A DNA stretch of 15,496 bases from Lagierella sp. (GTDB lineage Bacteria > Bacillota > Clostridia > Tissierellales > Peptoniphilaceae). The stretch covers positions 1 through 15,496 of the forward strand of contig NZ_JASBYU010000026.1 of NCBI RefSeq assembly GCF_029983815.1, in the 5' to 3' direction. Position numbers and translations under genes: made by a program. The notes under the pieces are model-generated. The model made no database searches, was not told where the DNA came from, and saw only the letters and a list, made by a program, of their open reading frames with translations. Numbering within the stretch: the first letter of the stretch is position 1; each line of letters starts with the position of its first letter. This document shows positions 4,947 through 12,701 of the stretch, one piece after another.

Positions 4947-7007
4947 ATGAAAACATATACAACAGAACAGATAAGAAATTTATGTTTAGTAGGCCATAGT
5001 GGGGTAGGTAAAACAAGTCTTGTGGAAACTATGCTTAATCTTACTGGAGTTACTAAACGTATAGGTAAAATCGAAGAGGGTAATACTGTATCAGATTTCT
5101 CCAAGGAAGAAATTAAAAGAGGGTCATCTATCAATACCTCAGTGATTCCGGTGGAATGGAACGGATATAAATTGAATTTAATAGACGCTCCAGGATATTT
5201 TGACTTTAAAAATGAAGTGTATTCAGCCTTAAGAGCATCAGAAGCTGCTCTAGTGGTAATTGATTCTTCCAATGGAATAGAGGTTGGAACTGAAAAATTC
5301 TTGAATTATACAAAGGATATTCAATTGCCTAGAATTATTTTTGTAAACAAGATGGAGAAGGAAAATGCTAATTTTGCAAAAATTGTCTCCGACTTGCATA
5401 TAGATTATGATAAAAAAGTCATACCTTTTACTTTAACCATTGGTGAAGGTGAAGATTTTGTTGGACTTATAGATGTATTAAATAAAAAGGCATATGAATA
5501 TGATGGCTTTAACCGTAAAGAAATTCCAATTCCTGAAAATAGAGTGGATGAAGTTGAAGTTGTATACGGAGAAATAGTTGAGATCGTTGCCGAATCTGAC
5601 GAAGAATTGATGAATAAGTACTTTGAAGGGGAATCCTTCAACCATGAAGAGCTTATGGAAGGTATCACAAGTGCTTTACTGGATGGTTCTGCAGTGCCTT
5701 TAGTAGCAGGTTCTACCGATACTGGAGCTGGAATCGATATTCTCCTTGATACGATTGTGCAATATATGCCTGCACCTTCTGATGAAAGAGCTAAGTATGG
5801 CTTTAGACTAGAAGATGGGAAATATAGGGGAGTTCATCCTGACGAACCTCTTTCTGCTGTGGTTTTTAAAACTATTGTGGATCCATTTGTCGGAAAGATT
5901 TCTATATTTAAAGTCATTTCAGGTAAACTGACTAAAGACTCAGAAATTTACAATGTGAATAAAGATAAAAACGAAAAAATAGGTAACCTTTTCTTCCTAA
6001 GAGGAAAGGAACAAATAGAAACTAATGAGGTGGTTGCAGGTGATATTGGAGCTATTTCTAAGCTTTCAGTAACTCAAACTGGAGACACCTTGGCATTAAA
6101 ATCAAACCCTATCCAATATAAGGCTTTAAAAGTTCCAAAAGCTTCCTATTATATTGCAATTGAACCTGTTTCAAAGGGAGATGAAGATAAGATATCAAAT
6201 GCCCTTTCTAAACTACAGGAAGAAGACCCAAGTCTTGTAGTAGACAGAAACCAAGAGACTAAGCAACTTGTTCTAGGTGGACAGGGTAATGTTCAATTAC
6301 AGATAATTCTAAATAGACTGAAGGACGAGTTTGGCGTTGAAACCAAGATTATTCCGTTGAGAATTGCATATAGAGAAACCATAAAGGGTAAATCTGATGT
6401 ACAGGGAAAACACAAGAAACAATCCGGTGGAGCAGGACAATATGGTGATGTATTTATAAGGTTTGAACCTAGTGAAGAAGAATTCGTATTTGATGAAGAG
6501 GTCTTCGGAGGAGCGGTTCCAAAGAATTACTTCCCAGCAGTCGAAAAGGGACTGATAGAGTCTTTGGAAAAGGGTCCTTTGGCAGGATATCCTGTAGTTA
6601 ATTTAAAAGCGACTCTTTATGACGGATCTTATCATCCTGTTGACTCTAATGAAATGGCATTTAAGTTGGCTGCCCAACTAGCCTTTAGAAAGGGTATAAA
6701 AGAGGCAAATCCTGTACTTCTAGAACCAATTATGAAAGTAGTTATTACAATTCCAGAAGAGTATATGGGAGATGTCATGGGGGACATGAATAAGAGAAGG
6801 GGTAGAATTTTAGGAATGGATTCTCAAGAGGATGGATCTCAAGTGGTAACGGCTGAAGCGCCTCATGCTGAACTGTTTGAATATTCGATTGACTTACGTT
6901 CCATGACCCAAGCTAGAGGGGACTTTGAAATGGAATTTGTAAGATATGAAGAAGTTCCAGCAAATGTTGCAGAAAAAATAATAGAAGAAGCAAAAGCTGA
7001 AGAATAA
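4947..7007 (+). CDS. EF-G-like translation factor (EF-G2 type) with altered GTPase motifs
   Basis: 686 aa, nearly full EF-G length, in the order G domain, domain II, then III-V. G1 is GHSGVGKT (16-23). The switch I equivalent reads EEIKRGSSI (54-62) instead of ERERGITI. G3 is DAPGYFDF (80-87), with Tyr84 where EF-G and EF-Tu carry the catalytic His. G4 is NKME (134-137) instead of NKxD. Domain IV keeps GGAGQYGDVFIRFEP and domain V keeps PEEYMGDVMGDMNKRRGRI. It resembles the Firmicutes EF-G-like paralogue group rather than the str-operon fusA; main EF-G is expected elsewhere in the genome. The G3 and G4 changes suggest weak or altered GTP hydrolysis or nucleotide preference (inference). A strong GGAGG (4938-4942 region) precedes the ATG. 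It stands alone, with its own promoter and terminator. Confidence 0.9.
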   Translation: MKTYTTEQIRNLCLVGHSGVGKTSLVETMLNLTGVTKRIGKIEEGNTVSDFSKEEIKRGSSINTSVIPVEWNGYKLNLIDAPGYFDFKNEVYSALRASEAALVVIDSSNGIEVGTEKFLNYTKDIQLPRIIFVNKMEKENANFAKIVSDLHIDYDKKVIPFTLTIGEGEDFVGLIDVLNKKAYEYDGFNRKEIPIPENRVDEVEVVYGEIVEIVAESDEELMNKYFEGESFNHEELMEGITSALLDGSAVPLVAGSTDTGAGIDILLDTIVQYMPAPSDERAKYGFRLEDGKYRGVHPDEPLSAVVFKTIVDPFVGKISIFKVISGKLTKDSEIYNVNKDKNEKIGNLFFLRGKEQIETNEVVAGDIGAISKLSVTQTGDTLALKSNPIQYKALKVPKASYYIAIEPVSKGDEDKISNALSKLQEEDPSLVVDRNQETKQLVLGGQGNVQLQIILNRLKDEFGVETKIIPLRIAYRETIKGKSDVQGKHKKQSGGAGQYGDVFIRFEPSEEEFVFDEEVFGGAVPKNYFPAVEKGLIESLEKGPLAGYPVVNLKATLYDGSYHPVDSNEMAFKLAAQLAFRKGIKEANPVLLEPIMKVVITIPEEYMGDVMGDMNKRRGRILGMDSQEDGSQVVTAEAPHAELFEYSIDLRSMTQARGDFEMEFVRYEEVPANVAEKIIEEAKAEE

Positions 7008-7013
7008 AAACTT

Positions 7014-7040
7014 AGGAGCATCGAAGGGTGCTCCTTTTTT
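7014..7040 (+). terminator. Rho-independent terminator of the EF-G-like gene
   Basis: AGGAGCATC pairs with GGTGCTCCT (one T-G pair), loop GAAG, followed by a run of T. It starts 7 bp after the stop codon. Confidence 0.9.
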
Positions 7041-7168
7041 AACTTTAAAATTGTGGTCTTGCTGTTAAAAGATAGTACAAAAATTATAGGTCTATAAAGA
7101 TTTAGCAATTTTGAAATGGGTATAAATAAAGTTAGAAGGCAGCTAGTCTTAATTTCGATCTATCAGTA

Positions 7169-7196
7169 TTGAAAATTCCTATCATTATGGTATAAT
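7169..7196 (+). promoter_or_regulatory. Promoter of the ctsR-mcsA-clpC operon
   Basis: TTGAAA (7169-7174), a 16-bp spacer and TATAAT (7191-7196), with TG at 7188-7189 giving an extended -10. Transcription should start near 7203, leaving a ~100-nt leader. In that leader a small hairpin, AAGCACTCTTAAGGGTGCTT (7234-7253), is visible. The rest of the 7008-7301 gap shows nothing else beyond the terminator and the CtsR site. Confidence 0.75.
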
Positions 7197-7269
7197 AAAT
7201 GTACGGATAGATGAAACTATTCATTTTGACAATAAGCACTCTTAAGGGTGCTTGATTTTAGATAAATTA

Positions 7270-7286
7270 GGTCAAAGAAAGTCAAA
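7270..7286 (+). promoter_or_regulatory. CtsR operator (heptad direct repeat)
   Basis: GGTCAAA, spacer GAA, AGTCAAA: a perfect match to the known CtsR box (RGTCAAA, NAN, RGTCAAA). It lies 16 bp before the ctsR start and abuts the ribosome site, about 70 bp downstream of the predicted transcription start. Repression would thus be by roadblock, or an unseen second promoter exists. It implies autoregulation and heat-shock control of the operon. Confidence 0.9.
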
Positions 7287-7301
7287 GTAAGAGGTGAGAA
7301 T

Positions 7302-7763
7302 TTGGCAGGATTAAGCAATTCCATAGAGAGATTTATAAAAAGTCTTTTGGAGTCAACTGACGACGGTATCGTCGAAATTGGCAGAAATGACTTGGCAAGT
7401 CAATTCAATTGTGCTCCTTCTCAGATAAACTATGTGTTAACTACAAGGTTTACACCTTACAAAGGATATTATATAGAGAGTAGACGTGGAGGAAGCGGGT
7501 ATATAAAGATTACAAAGTTGACATTCAGTGAGGTCGGCTTTATTGATGAACTTATTAATGAAGTGATTGGCACTAGTATTACAAAGGACAAGGCCAATAG
7601 TATTGTAAGAAGTCTATATGAAGAAGAGGTTTTGACAAAGCGTGAAGGGCAGTTAATAGTTCATGCCTTAGAGGATACGGCTTTAACCAATGTAAATAAC
7701 GATATAAGAAATATTGTGCGAGCTGATTTACTTCGCAATATGCTCTTAGCTTTTCTTAGATAG
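7302..7763 (+). CDS. ctsR: CtsR, heat-shock transcriptional repressor
   Basis: 153 aa, normal family length. CtsR dimers bind the heptad repeat upstream of clp genes and release it on heat or protein stress. The N-terminal winged helix-turn-helix is well conserved: DGIVEIGRNDLASQFNCAPS (21-40), QINYVLTTRF, and the wing RRGGSGYI with Arg62 and GGSG (63-66) in place of the tetraglycine GGGG loop used for thermosensing in Bacillus. The C-terminal dimerisation part follows (residues 78-153). The start is TTG at 7302, preceded by GAGGTG; no ATG fits. First gene of the operon; mcsA begins 11 bp after its stop, with the GGAGG site touching the stop codon. Confidence 0.95.
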   Translation: MAGLSNSIERFIKSLLESTDDGIVEIGRNDLASQFNCAPSQINYVLTTRFTPYKGYYIESRRGGSGYIKITKLTFSEVGFIDELINEVIGTSITKDKANSIVRSLYEEEVLTKREGQLIVHALEDTALTNVNNDIRNIVRADLLRNMLLAFLR

Positions 7764-7774
7764 GAGGAAAAAAT

Positions 7775-8401
7775 ATGAAATGTGATAGATGTAATCAAGA
7801 GTCAAATTTTGAGATTCATTTTTATGATGGAGAAAAACATAGGGTGATGAATCTATGCAAAGATTGTTACTCTAAATATGTCACTGAACTTTTTCCCGGA
7901 GCAAAGGAAGAATTTGATTTAAGTAAACTAACTGAATTTTTAGATAGTGATAAAGGTCAAACTATAAAGGATCTACTATCTGAAGCTTTAAATATAAAAA
8001 TTAACTTTGATGTTGTAGGTTCTACTCAAGATGAGAGGGGAAATTACAATATTGGAGAAAGAGACGACAAAGACCGTTGTCCAAATTGTCACAAGTCACT
8101 AGATGAAATTCTAGCTGATGGCAAATTGGGATGTTCTGAATGTTTTACAACATTTAAGGATAGATTGGGCAAGGAATTTTTAGAAAAGATGTACAGTAAT
8201 TCACCTTCAAAGGGTGAAGATAAATCAGATATTACTGAAGAAAAACCTGAAAAAAATTCTGAAATAAAAATTTTGATAAATAAGATAGAGAAAAAAGAAG
8301 AGGCTTTGAAAAATTCAATAGTGGAAGAGGATTTTGAAGAGGCCGCTGTTATAAGGGATGAAATAAATAAGCTTAAAACCGACTTAGAAAAATTAAAATA
8401 G
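7775..8401 (+). CDS. mcsA: McsA-like zinc-finger protein with UVR motif
   Basis: 208 aa. Two zinc-binding modules are visible: Cys3/Cys6 with Cys28/Cys31, and Cys102/Cys105 with Cys120/Cys123. A Lys/Glu-rich coiled segment and a C-terminal UVR motif (about 170-206, NSIVEEDFEEAAVIRDEINK) follow. In Bacillus, McsA activates the arginine kinase McsB and modulates CtsR and ClpC. Here no mcsB follows: clpC starts 19 bp after the mcsA stop. McsA may therefore act directly on CtsR or ClpC, or with an McsB encoded elsewhere (inference). A GGAGG site is 7 bp before the ATG. Confidence 0.9.
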   Translation: MKCDRCNQESNFEIHFYDGEKHRVMNLCKDCYSKYVTELFPGAKEEFDLSKLTEFLDSDKGQTIKDLLSEALNIKINFDVVGSTQDERGNYNIGERDDKDRCPNCHKSLDEILADGKLGCSECFTTFKDRLGKEFLEKMYSNSPSKGEDKSDITEEKPEKNSEIKILINKIEKKEEALKNSIVEEDFEEAAVIRDEINKLKTDLEKLK

Positions 8402-8420
8402 TTGGTGGAAAGGAGCGAAT

Positions 8421-10871
8421 ATGGCAGATAATATGGGAAATGTCGAACAACTCTTAAACCTTTCGGCCAAGGAAGCTTTTGAGTTTCGACATGATTATAT
8501 AGGAACAGAACATGTGCTACTAGCATTTATGAAAATGGGTTCTAAAGATACGGAAATATTGGAAAGGGCCGGTGCCAACTATGACAATCTAAAAAAGGTT
8601 GTGTTACAAAGTATAGGCATGGGACATTCTTCCAGGGTTCCTGAAAACTTGACTCCAAGGGTTAAGAGACTGATGGAAGCAAGTCGTGCAATTGCAAGGA
8701 GCTTAGGAAGTATTTTCGTAGGAACTGAGCATATTTTAATGGCTTTAATTGACGATGATGACTCCTTTTCTGCATATATGATGACTGTCACAGGCGTAAA
8801 CAAAGACTCTGTTAGACAGGAACTAAAGGAGTACTTTTCAAATACAGCAAGTCACAATCAGCAAAGGGGTCCGGGAGGAAAAAAGGAAAAGTCCCTTGTG
8901 GATAAATTTTCTAAAAACCTAAATGAGCTAGCTAAAGAAGGCAAAGTTGACCCGGTTATAGGAAGGTCCAAGGAGATAGAAAGGTTGATTCAAGTTCTAT
9001 TGAGAAGGACTAAAAACAACCCCGTTCTTATTGGAGAGCCTGGGGTAGGAAAGACTGCTATTGCAGAAGGGCTTGCTCAAAGGATAGTTGAAGGAAATAT
9101 TCCTGAAATTATCAAAGAAAAGGAAATTGTATCTTTAGACCTAGCTGGTATGATTGCAGGAACAAAGTACCGAGGTGACTTTGAAGAGCGAATAAAAGGT
9201 GTGATTGAAGAGTTGATGAAAAGGGATAATGTAATCTTATTCATCGACGAATTCCACACACTTATTGGAGCTGGTGGTGCAGAGGGTGCTTTGGATGCTG
9301 CCAATATTTTAAAACCTAACCTGGCTCGTGGCGACCTACAGATAATAGGAGCTACAACTATAGATGAATATAGAAAGCATATTGAAAAGGACGCTGCGTT
9401 GGAGAGAAGGCTTCAACCGATTGTCGTTGAAGAGCCGTCCATTGAAGACTCTAAAGAGATTTTAAGGGGTATCAGGGACAAATTCGAAGCTCATCACAAG
9501 GTTACCATTACCGATGAGGCCATCGACGCATCGGTGGAACTTTCTGCAAGGTATATCACAGATAGATTTTTGCCGGATAAGGCAATTGACTTAATAGATG
9601 AGGCTTGTTCTAAAATTAGGATAAAGACCTATATAGCACCACCAGACATAAAGGCCATGGAAGCGGAACTTGAAATGTTGAAAAACAACAAGGATCAAGC
9701 AGTAGCTACTCAAGATTTTGAGAAGGCTGCACAGCTTCGTGATGAGATCAGGGACAAGAAGGAGACTTTAACTAAGACTCAAGAGGAGTGGAAGATGAAA
9801 AAGACCACTAGGGATATGAGTATAGGTTTTGAAGAGATTGCAAAGATAGTCTCCGACTGGTCCAATGTGCCTGTAACCTCCATGACCAAGGAGGAAAGCG
9901 AAAAGTACCTGTACTTGGATAAAAATCTTAAAGAAATAGTCATAGGACAGGATGAAGCTATTGACTCTATTTCTAAGGCTATAAAAAGGGCTAGAGTTGG
10001 ACTTAAAAATCCAAATAGACCTATAGGTTCCTTTATTTTTGTAGGACCTACAGGTGTTGGTAAGACCTACTTGGCAAAGAGTCTTGCGAAGGAGCTCTTT
10101 GGTGAAGAAGAGGCCATGATAAGAATTGATATGTCTGAGTATATGGAAAAATTCTCCGTCTCAAGGCTTATAGGTTCTCCTCCAGGATATGTAGGATATG
10201 ATGAAGGGGGACAATTGACTGAGGCCGTAAGAAGAAAGCCATACTCAGTTGTTCTATTCGATGAGATAGAAAAGGCTCATCCAGATGTTTTCAACACGCT
10301 TCTACAGGTTTTAGACGATGGTAGGCTCACTGACTCTAAGGGAAAGGTGGTTGACTTTAAAAACACCATCTTGATAATGACTTCTAATGTTGGGGCAAGT
10401 AGTCTACAAAGAAAAAACACCCTCGGATTTTCATCTGGTGAGGATGTGGAAAAAGAAGAGTATCAAAAAAATAAGGAAATAATATCTGAAGAGTTGAAGA
10501 AGACCTTTAGACCAGAATTTTTAAATAGACTTGATGAAATCATATTGTTCCAAAACTTAACTGAAAAAGATGTCAATAAGGTTTCTAAGTTGATGTTAGA
10601 TGAAATGGTTGAAAGACTTGCTAAACTTGATATTACAGTTTCTTATGGAAATGATTTGGTCAACTTTGTAGCCAAGGAAGGTTTTGACAAGGAATATGGT
10701 GCAAGACCTTTAGAGAGGGTTATAAGAACTCAAATTGAAGACTCCCTAGCTGAAGCCATATTGAGAGAAGACGTTAAAAAGTCTGATGAAATCGAAATAA
10801 AGGTTCAAAGGGGAAAGGTTCAATTTAAAAAGAAAGAAACAAGAGAAGAACAAGAGTATCTAGCAAAATAG
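8421..10871 (+). CDS. clpC: ClpC, AAA+ unfoldase of the Clp protease
   Basis: 816 aa, typical ClpC length. It unfolds proteins in an ATP-driven hexamer and feeds them to ClpP. Domains: two Clp N-terminal repeats (about 3-140, RHDYIGTEHVLLAFM and FVGTEHILMALI), D1 with Walker A GEPGVGKT (205-212) and Walker B LFIDEF, a middle domain with UVR motif (about 413-450, the binding site of MecA/McsB-type adaptors), D2 with Walker A GPTGVGKT (542-549) and Walker B VVLFDEIEKAHPD. The LGF tripeptide at 668-670 is the loop expected to dock on ClpP. The UVR middle domain marks it as ClpC rather than ClpB or ClpA. AAGGAG precedes the ATG. Last gene of the CtsR-controlled operon; a terminator follows. Confidence 0.97.
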   Translation: MADNMGNVEQLLNLSAKEAFEFRHDYIGTEHVLLAFMKMGSKDTEILERAGANYDNLKKVVLQSIGMGHSSRVPENLTPRVKRLMEASRAIARSLGSIFVGTEHILMALIDDDDSFSAYMMTVTGVNKDSVRQELKEYFSNTASHNQQRGPGGKKEKSLVDKFSKNLNELAKEGKVDPVIGRSKEIERLIQVLLRRTKNNPVLIGEPGVGKTAIAEGLAQRIVEGNIPEIIKEKEIVSLDLAGMIAGTKYRGDFEERIKGVIEELMKRDNVILFIDEFHTLIGAGGAEGALDAANILKPNLARGDLQIIGATTIDEYRKHIEKDAALERRLQPIVVEEPSIEDSKEILRGIRDKFEAHHKVTITDEAIDASVELSARYITDRFLPDKAIDLIDEACSKIRIKTYIAPPDIKAMEAELEMLKNNKDQAVATQDFEKAAQLRDEIRDKKETLTKTQEEWKMKKTTRDMSIGFEEIAKIVSDWSNVPVTSMTKEESEKYLYLDKNLKEIVIGQDEAIDSISKAIKRARVGLKNPNRPIGSFIFVGPTGVGKTYLAKSLAKELFGEEEAMIRIDMSEYMEKFSVSRLIGSPPGYVGYDEGGQLTEAVRRKPYSVVLFDEIEKAHPDVFNTLLQVLDDGRLTDSKGKVVDFKNTILIMTSNVGASSLQRKNTLGFSSGEDVEKEEYQKNKEIISEELKKTFRPEFLNRLDEIILFQNLTEKDVNKVSKLMLDEMVERLAKLDITVSYGNDLVNFVAKEGFDKEYGARPLERVIRTQIEDSLAEAILREDVKKSDEIEIKVQRGKVQFKKKETREEQEYLAK

Positions 10872-10879
10872 AATTTAAA

Positions 10880-10908
10880 AGTCGGAGGTTAAAATCTCCG
10901 ATTTTTTT
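10880..10908 (+). terminator. Rho-independent terminator of the clpC operon
   Basis: TCGGAG pairs with CTCCGA around an 8-nt loop, followed by a T-run of seven. It lies about 10 bp after the clpC stop. Confidence 0.9.
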
Positions 10909-10936
10909 ATGTGATATTTTATATGCTTGGATTGTT

Positions 10937-10965
10937 TTTACAGTTTTACTCTTTTACTATAGAAT
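10937..10965 (+). promoter_or_regulatory. radA promoter
   Basis: TTTACA (10937-10942), a 17-bp spacer and TAGAAT (10960-10965), close to the sigma-A consensus. The predicted start lies only a few bases before the AGAGGTG ribosome site, so the leader is very short. Confidence 0.7.
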
Positions 10966-10981
10966 AATAAAGAGGTGTACT

Positions 10982-12346
10982 ATGAAGAAAAAGACGATTT
11001 TTAAATGCAATAAATGTGGCTATGAAACCGTGTCTTGGACTGGAAAATGTCCTTCTTGTGACGCTTGGGGATCTTTAAAGGAAGTGGAACAAGTAGAGGA
11101 GACATCTAAAGGGTCAAAAACTTTAAGTGAATATAAAAAGCCTTTACTGCTAAAGGATGTTAAAATAGATAATTCAGAACGGATTGTAACTGGGTCTAAG
11201 GAGTTCAATCGAGTTCTAGGCGGGGGAATTGTACGGGACTGTGTGGTAATTCTCACTGCTAGACCTGGAGCCGGAAAATCTACTTTATTTTTGGAAATAG
11301 TCAACGATCTTTCAAAGAAGAATATTAAAACCCTATATATTTCTGGGGAGGAGTCGGTTTCTCAAATAAAATCCAGGGCCAATAGAATAATGGAAGAAAT
11401 CAGGGATAATATATGGATAATATCTACAAATTCAATGGACAACGCATTAAAGTCCATTCAAGACATTGATCCAGATGTTGTATTTATAGACTCCATTCAA
11501 ACATTTACCCTACAAGAATACAGTTCTAGGGCAGGTTCGCCTATACAAACTGTAGAATGTGCCAATGCGCTGGTCCAAGTTGCAAAGAATAAAAACAGAC
11601 CTAGAGGGGTGTTTATGATAGGACATATGACAAAGAATGACGAAATGGCAGGCCTTAGAACTTTAGAGCATCTGGTGGACACAGTGATTTACTTAGAAGG
11701 GGAATCTGATGAACCACTACGTGTGTTGATGGCGACTAAAAATAGATTTGGACGAACTGGAGAAATCGGGCTTTTCAACATGACTGAAGATGGTATCAAA
11801 GAAATAGAAGATATGTCGGATTTCTTTATTACAAAAAGAGAGACTCCAGCGCCTGGTTCTGCACTTTCCATAATCAAAGAGGGTTCTCGCATGATGATTG
11901 TGGAAATAGAAGCCTTGGTGTCAAAGTCCTTTGCTCCCTATCCCACAAGGATTGGAGACAGTCTAAGGAAGGATCAGCTTAATACATTGATATCAATCCT
12001 TGAAGAAAGAGGTGGGATATCCCTCTTTGATAAAAATGTAATCATTAAGGTGACAGGGGGCATTAGGCTTTCTGAACAGGCAGTTAATCTTGCAATCATC
12101 ATGAGCATCATATCTGCCATTTACAATAAACCAATAGAAATGGGTACAGTCTTTGTAGCAGAGGTTGGACTTACGGGAGAACTTAAAAGAACTCCACAAA
12201 TTGAACAAAGGCTTTCTGAATTGGATAGACTGGGATATAAGAGGGCAATAATCTCTAAGTCCTATGACAATCTTAAGGAATTTGAAAACCTTAAGGTTAT
12301 ACAATGTAACACCTTGAAGGATGTTATGGAAATAGTTTTTAGATAA
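10982..12346 (+). CDS. radA: RadA (Sms), DNA-repair branch-migration ATPase
   Basis: 454 aa, standard RadA length. RadA is a RecA-like hexameric helicase that helps branch migration in recombination and repair. N-terminal zinc finger Cys9/Cys12 with Cys23/Cys26 (CNKCG, CPSCD). RecA-like core with Walker A RPGAGKST (94-101) in place of the usual GDPGIGKST, Walker B VVFIDSIQT, and the RadA-specific KNRFG at 253-257. The C-terminal Lon-protease-like domain (from about 280) includes SLRKDQLNTLISILEERGG and VAEVGLTGELK; it is a structural DNA-contact domain and not expected to be proteolytic. AGAGGTG precedes the ATG. It is often near clpC in Bacillota, as here, but has its own promoter. No terminator follows; the next promoter begins 4 bp after the stop. 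Confidence 0.96.
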   Translation: MKKKTIFKCNKCGYETVSWTGKCPSCDAWGSLKEVEQVEETSKGSKTLSEYKKPLLLKDVKIDNSERIVTGSKEFNRVLGGGIVRDCVVILTARPGAGKSTLFLEIVNDLSKKNIKTLYISGEESVSQIKSRANRIMEEIRDNIWIISTNSMDNALKSIQDIDPDVVFIDSIQTFTLQEYSSRAGSPIQTVECANALVQVAKNKNRPRGVFMIGHMTKNDEMAGLRTLEHLVDTVIYLEGESDEPLRVLMATKNRFGRTGEIGLFNMTEDGIKEIEDMSDFFITKRETPAPGSALSIIKEGSRMMIVEIEALVSKSFAPYPTRIGDSLRKDQLNTLISILEERGGISLFDKNVIIKVTGGIRLSEQAVNLAIIMSIISAIYNKPIEMGTVFVAEVGLTGELKRTPQIEQRLSELDRLGYKRAIISKSYDNLKEFENLKVIQCNTLKDVMEIVFR

Positions 12347-12349
12347 ATC

Positions 12350-12378
12350 TTGACAAGGAGAAATAATTAAAGTATCAT
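12350..12378 (+). promoter_or_regulatory. Promoter of the Trp T-box operon
   Basis: TTGACA (12350-12355), a 17-bp spacer and TATCAT (12373-12378). Nearly consensus. Transcription would start around 12385, at the base of the T-box leader. Confidence 0.85.
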
Positions 12379-12384
12379 TAACTC

Positions 12385-12641
12385 AAACCGATGACAGAGA
12401 AGAGTATATACAAAATGGTTTTGCAGCGAGTTGCCGTAGGTGGAAGGGCAATAAAATTATTTGTATAGAATGGTCTTTGGAGGGCAGAGGGAAAGGAAAC
12501 GAGTACTAGCTGACGGGAGCCTCATCCGTTATCAACGAGGGGGATATTGTGGTATTTCTAATTGTATCCTTGGAAGATTACACTATTTGGGTGGTATAGC
12601 AAAACATGACTTTTGTCCCTTTGGGATAAAGGTCTTTTTTT
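12385..12641 (+). ncRNA. T-box riboswitch, specifier UGG (tryptophan)
   Basis: A T-box leader that reads tRNA-Trp charging. Stem I: AGAGTA (12401-12406) starts the loop-E side; TATACAAA (12407-12414) pairs with TTTGTATA (12460-12467); apical stem TTGCC/GGCAA carries the GTAGGTGGAAG distal loop. The specifier loop reads GAATGGTC, so the codon is TGG at 12471-12473. The T-box itself is TTGGGTGGTATAGC (12587-12600), with TGGT expected to pair with the tRNA 3' end; the usual ACCGCG is weakened to ATAGC. A terminator follows. Uncharged tRNA-Trp should stabilise the antiterminator and switch on the ABC importer downstream. Stems II/III fill 12490-12580. Confidence 0.9.
12608..12641 (+). terminator. 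T-box-controlled intrinsic terminator
   Basis: GACTTTTGTCCC pairs with GGGATAAAGGTC over 12 bp (two G-T pairs), loop TTT, then seven T. Its formation competes with the T-box antiterminator, and the importer genes start 60 bp later. Confidence 0.9.
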
Positions 12642-12701
12642 ATTTTATCTTGATGATTAAAATGCTTATTTCTTCCAAGAAAGAAGAAAGAGGAGAGGTA
12701 T

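Noticed and set aside
7234..7253. CIRCE (HrcA) operator
   Set aside because: AGCACTC appears, but the arms are separated by about 4 bp, not 9, and the right arm is GGGTGCTT rather than GAGTGCTAA.
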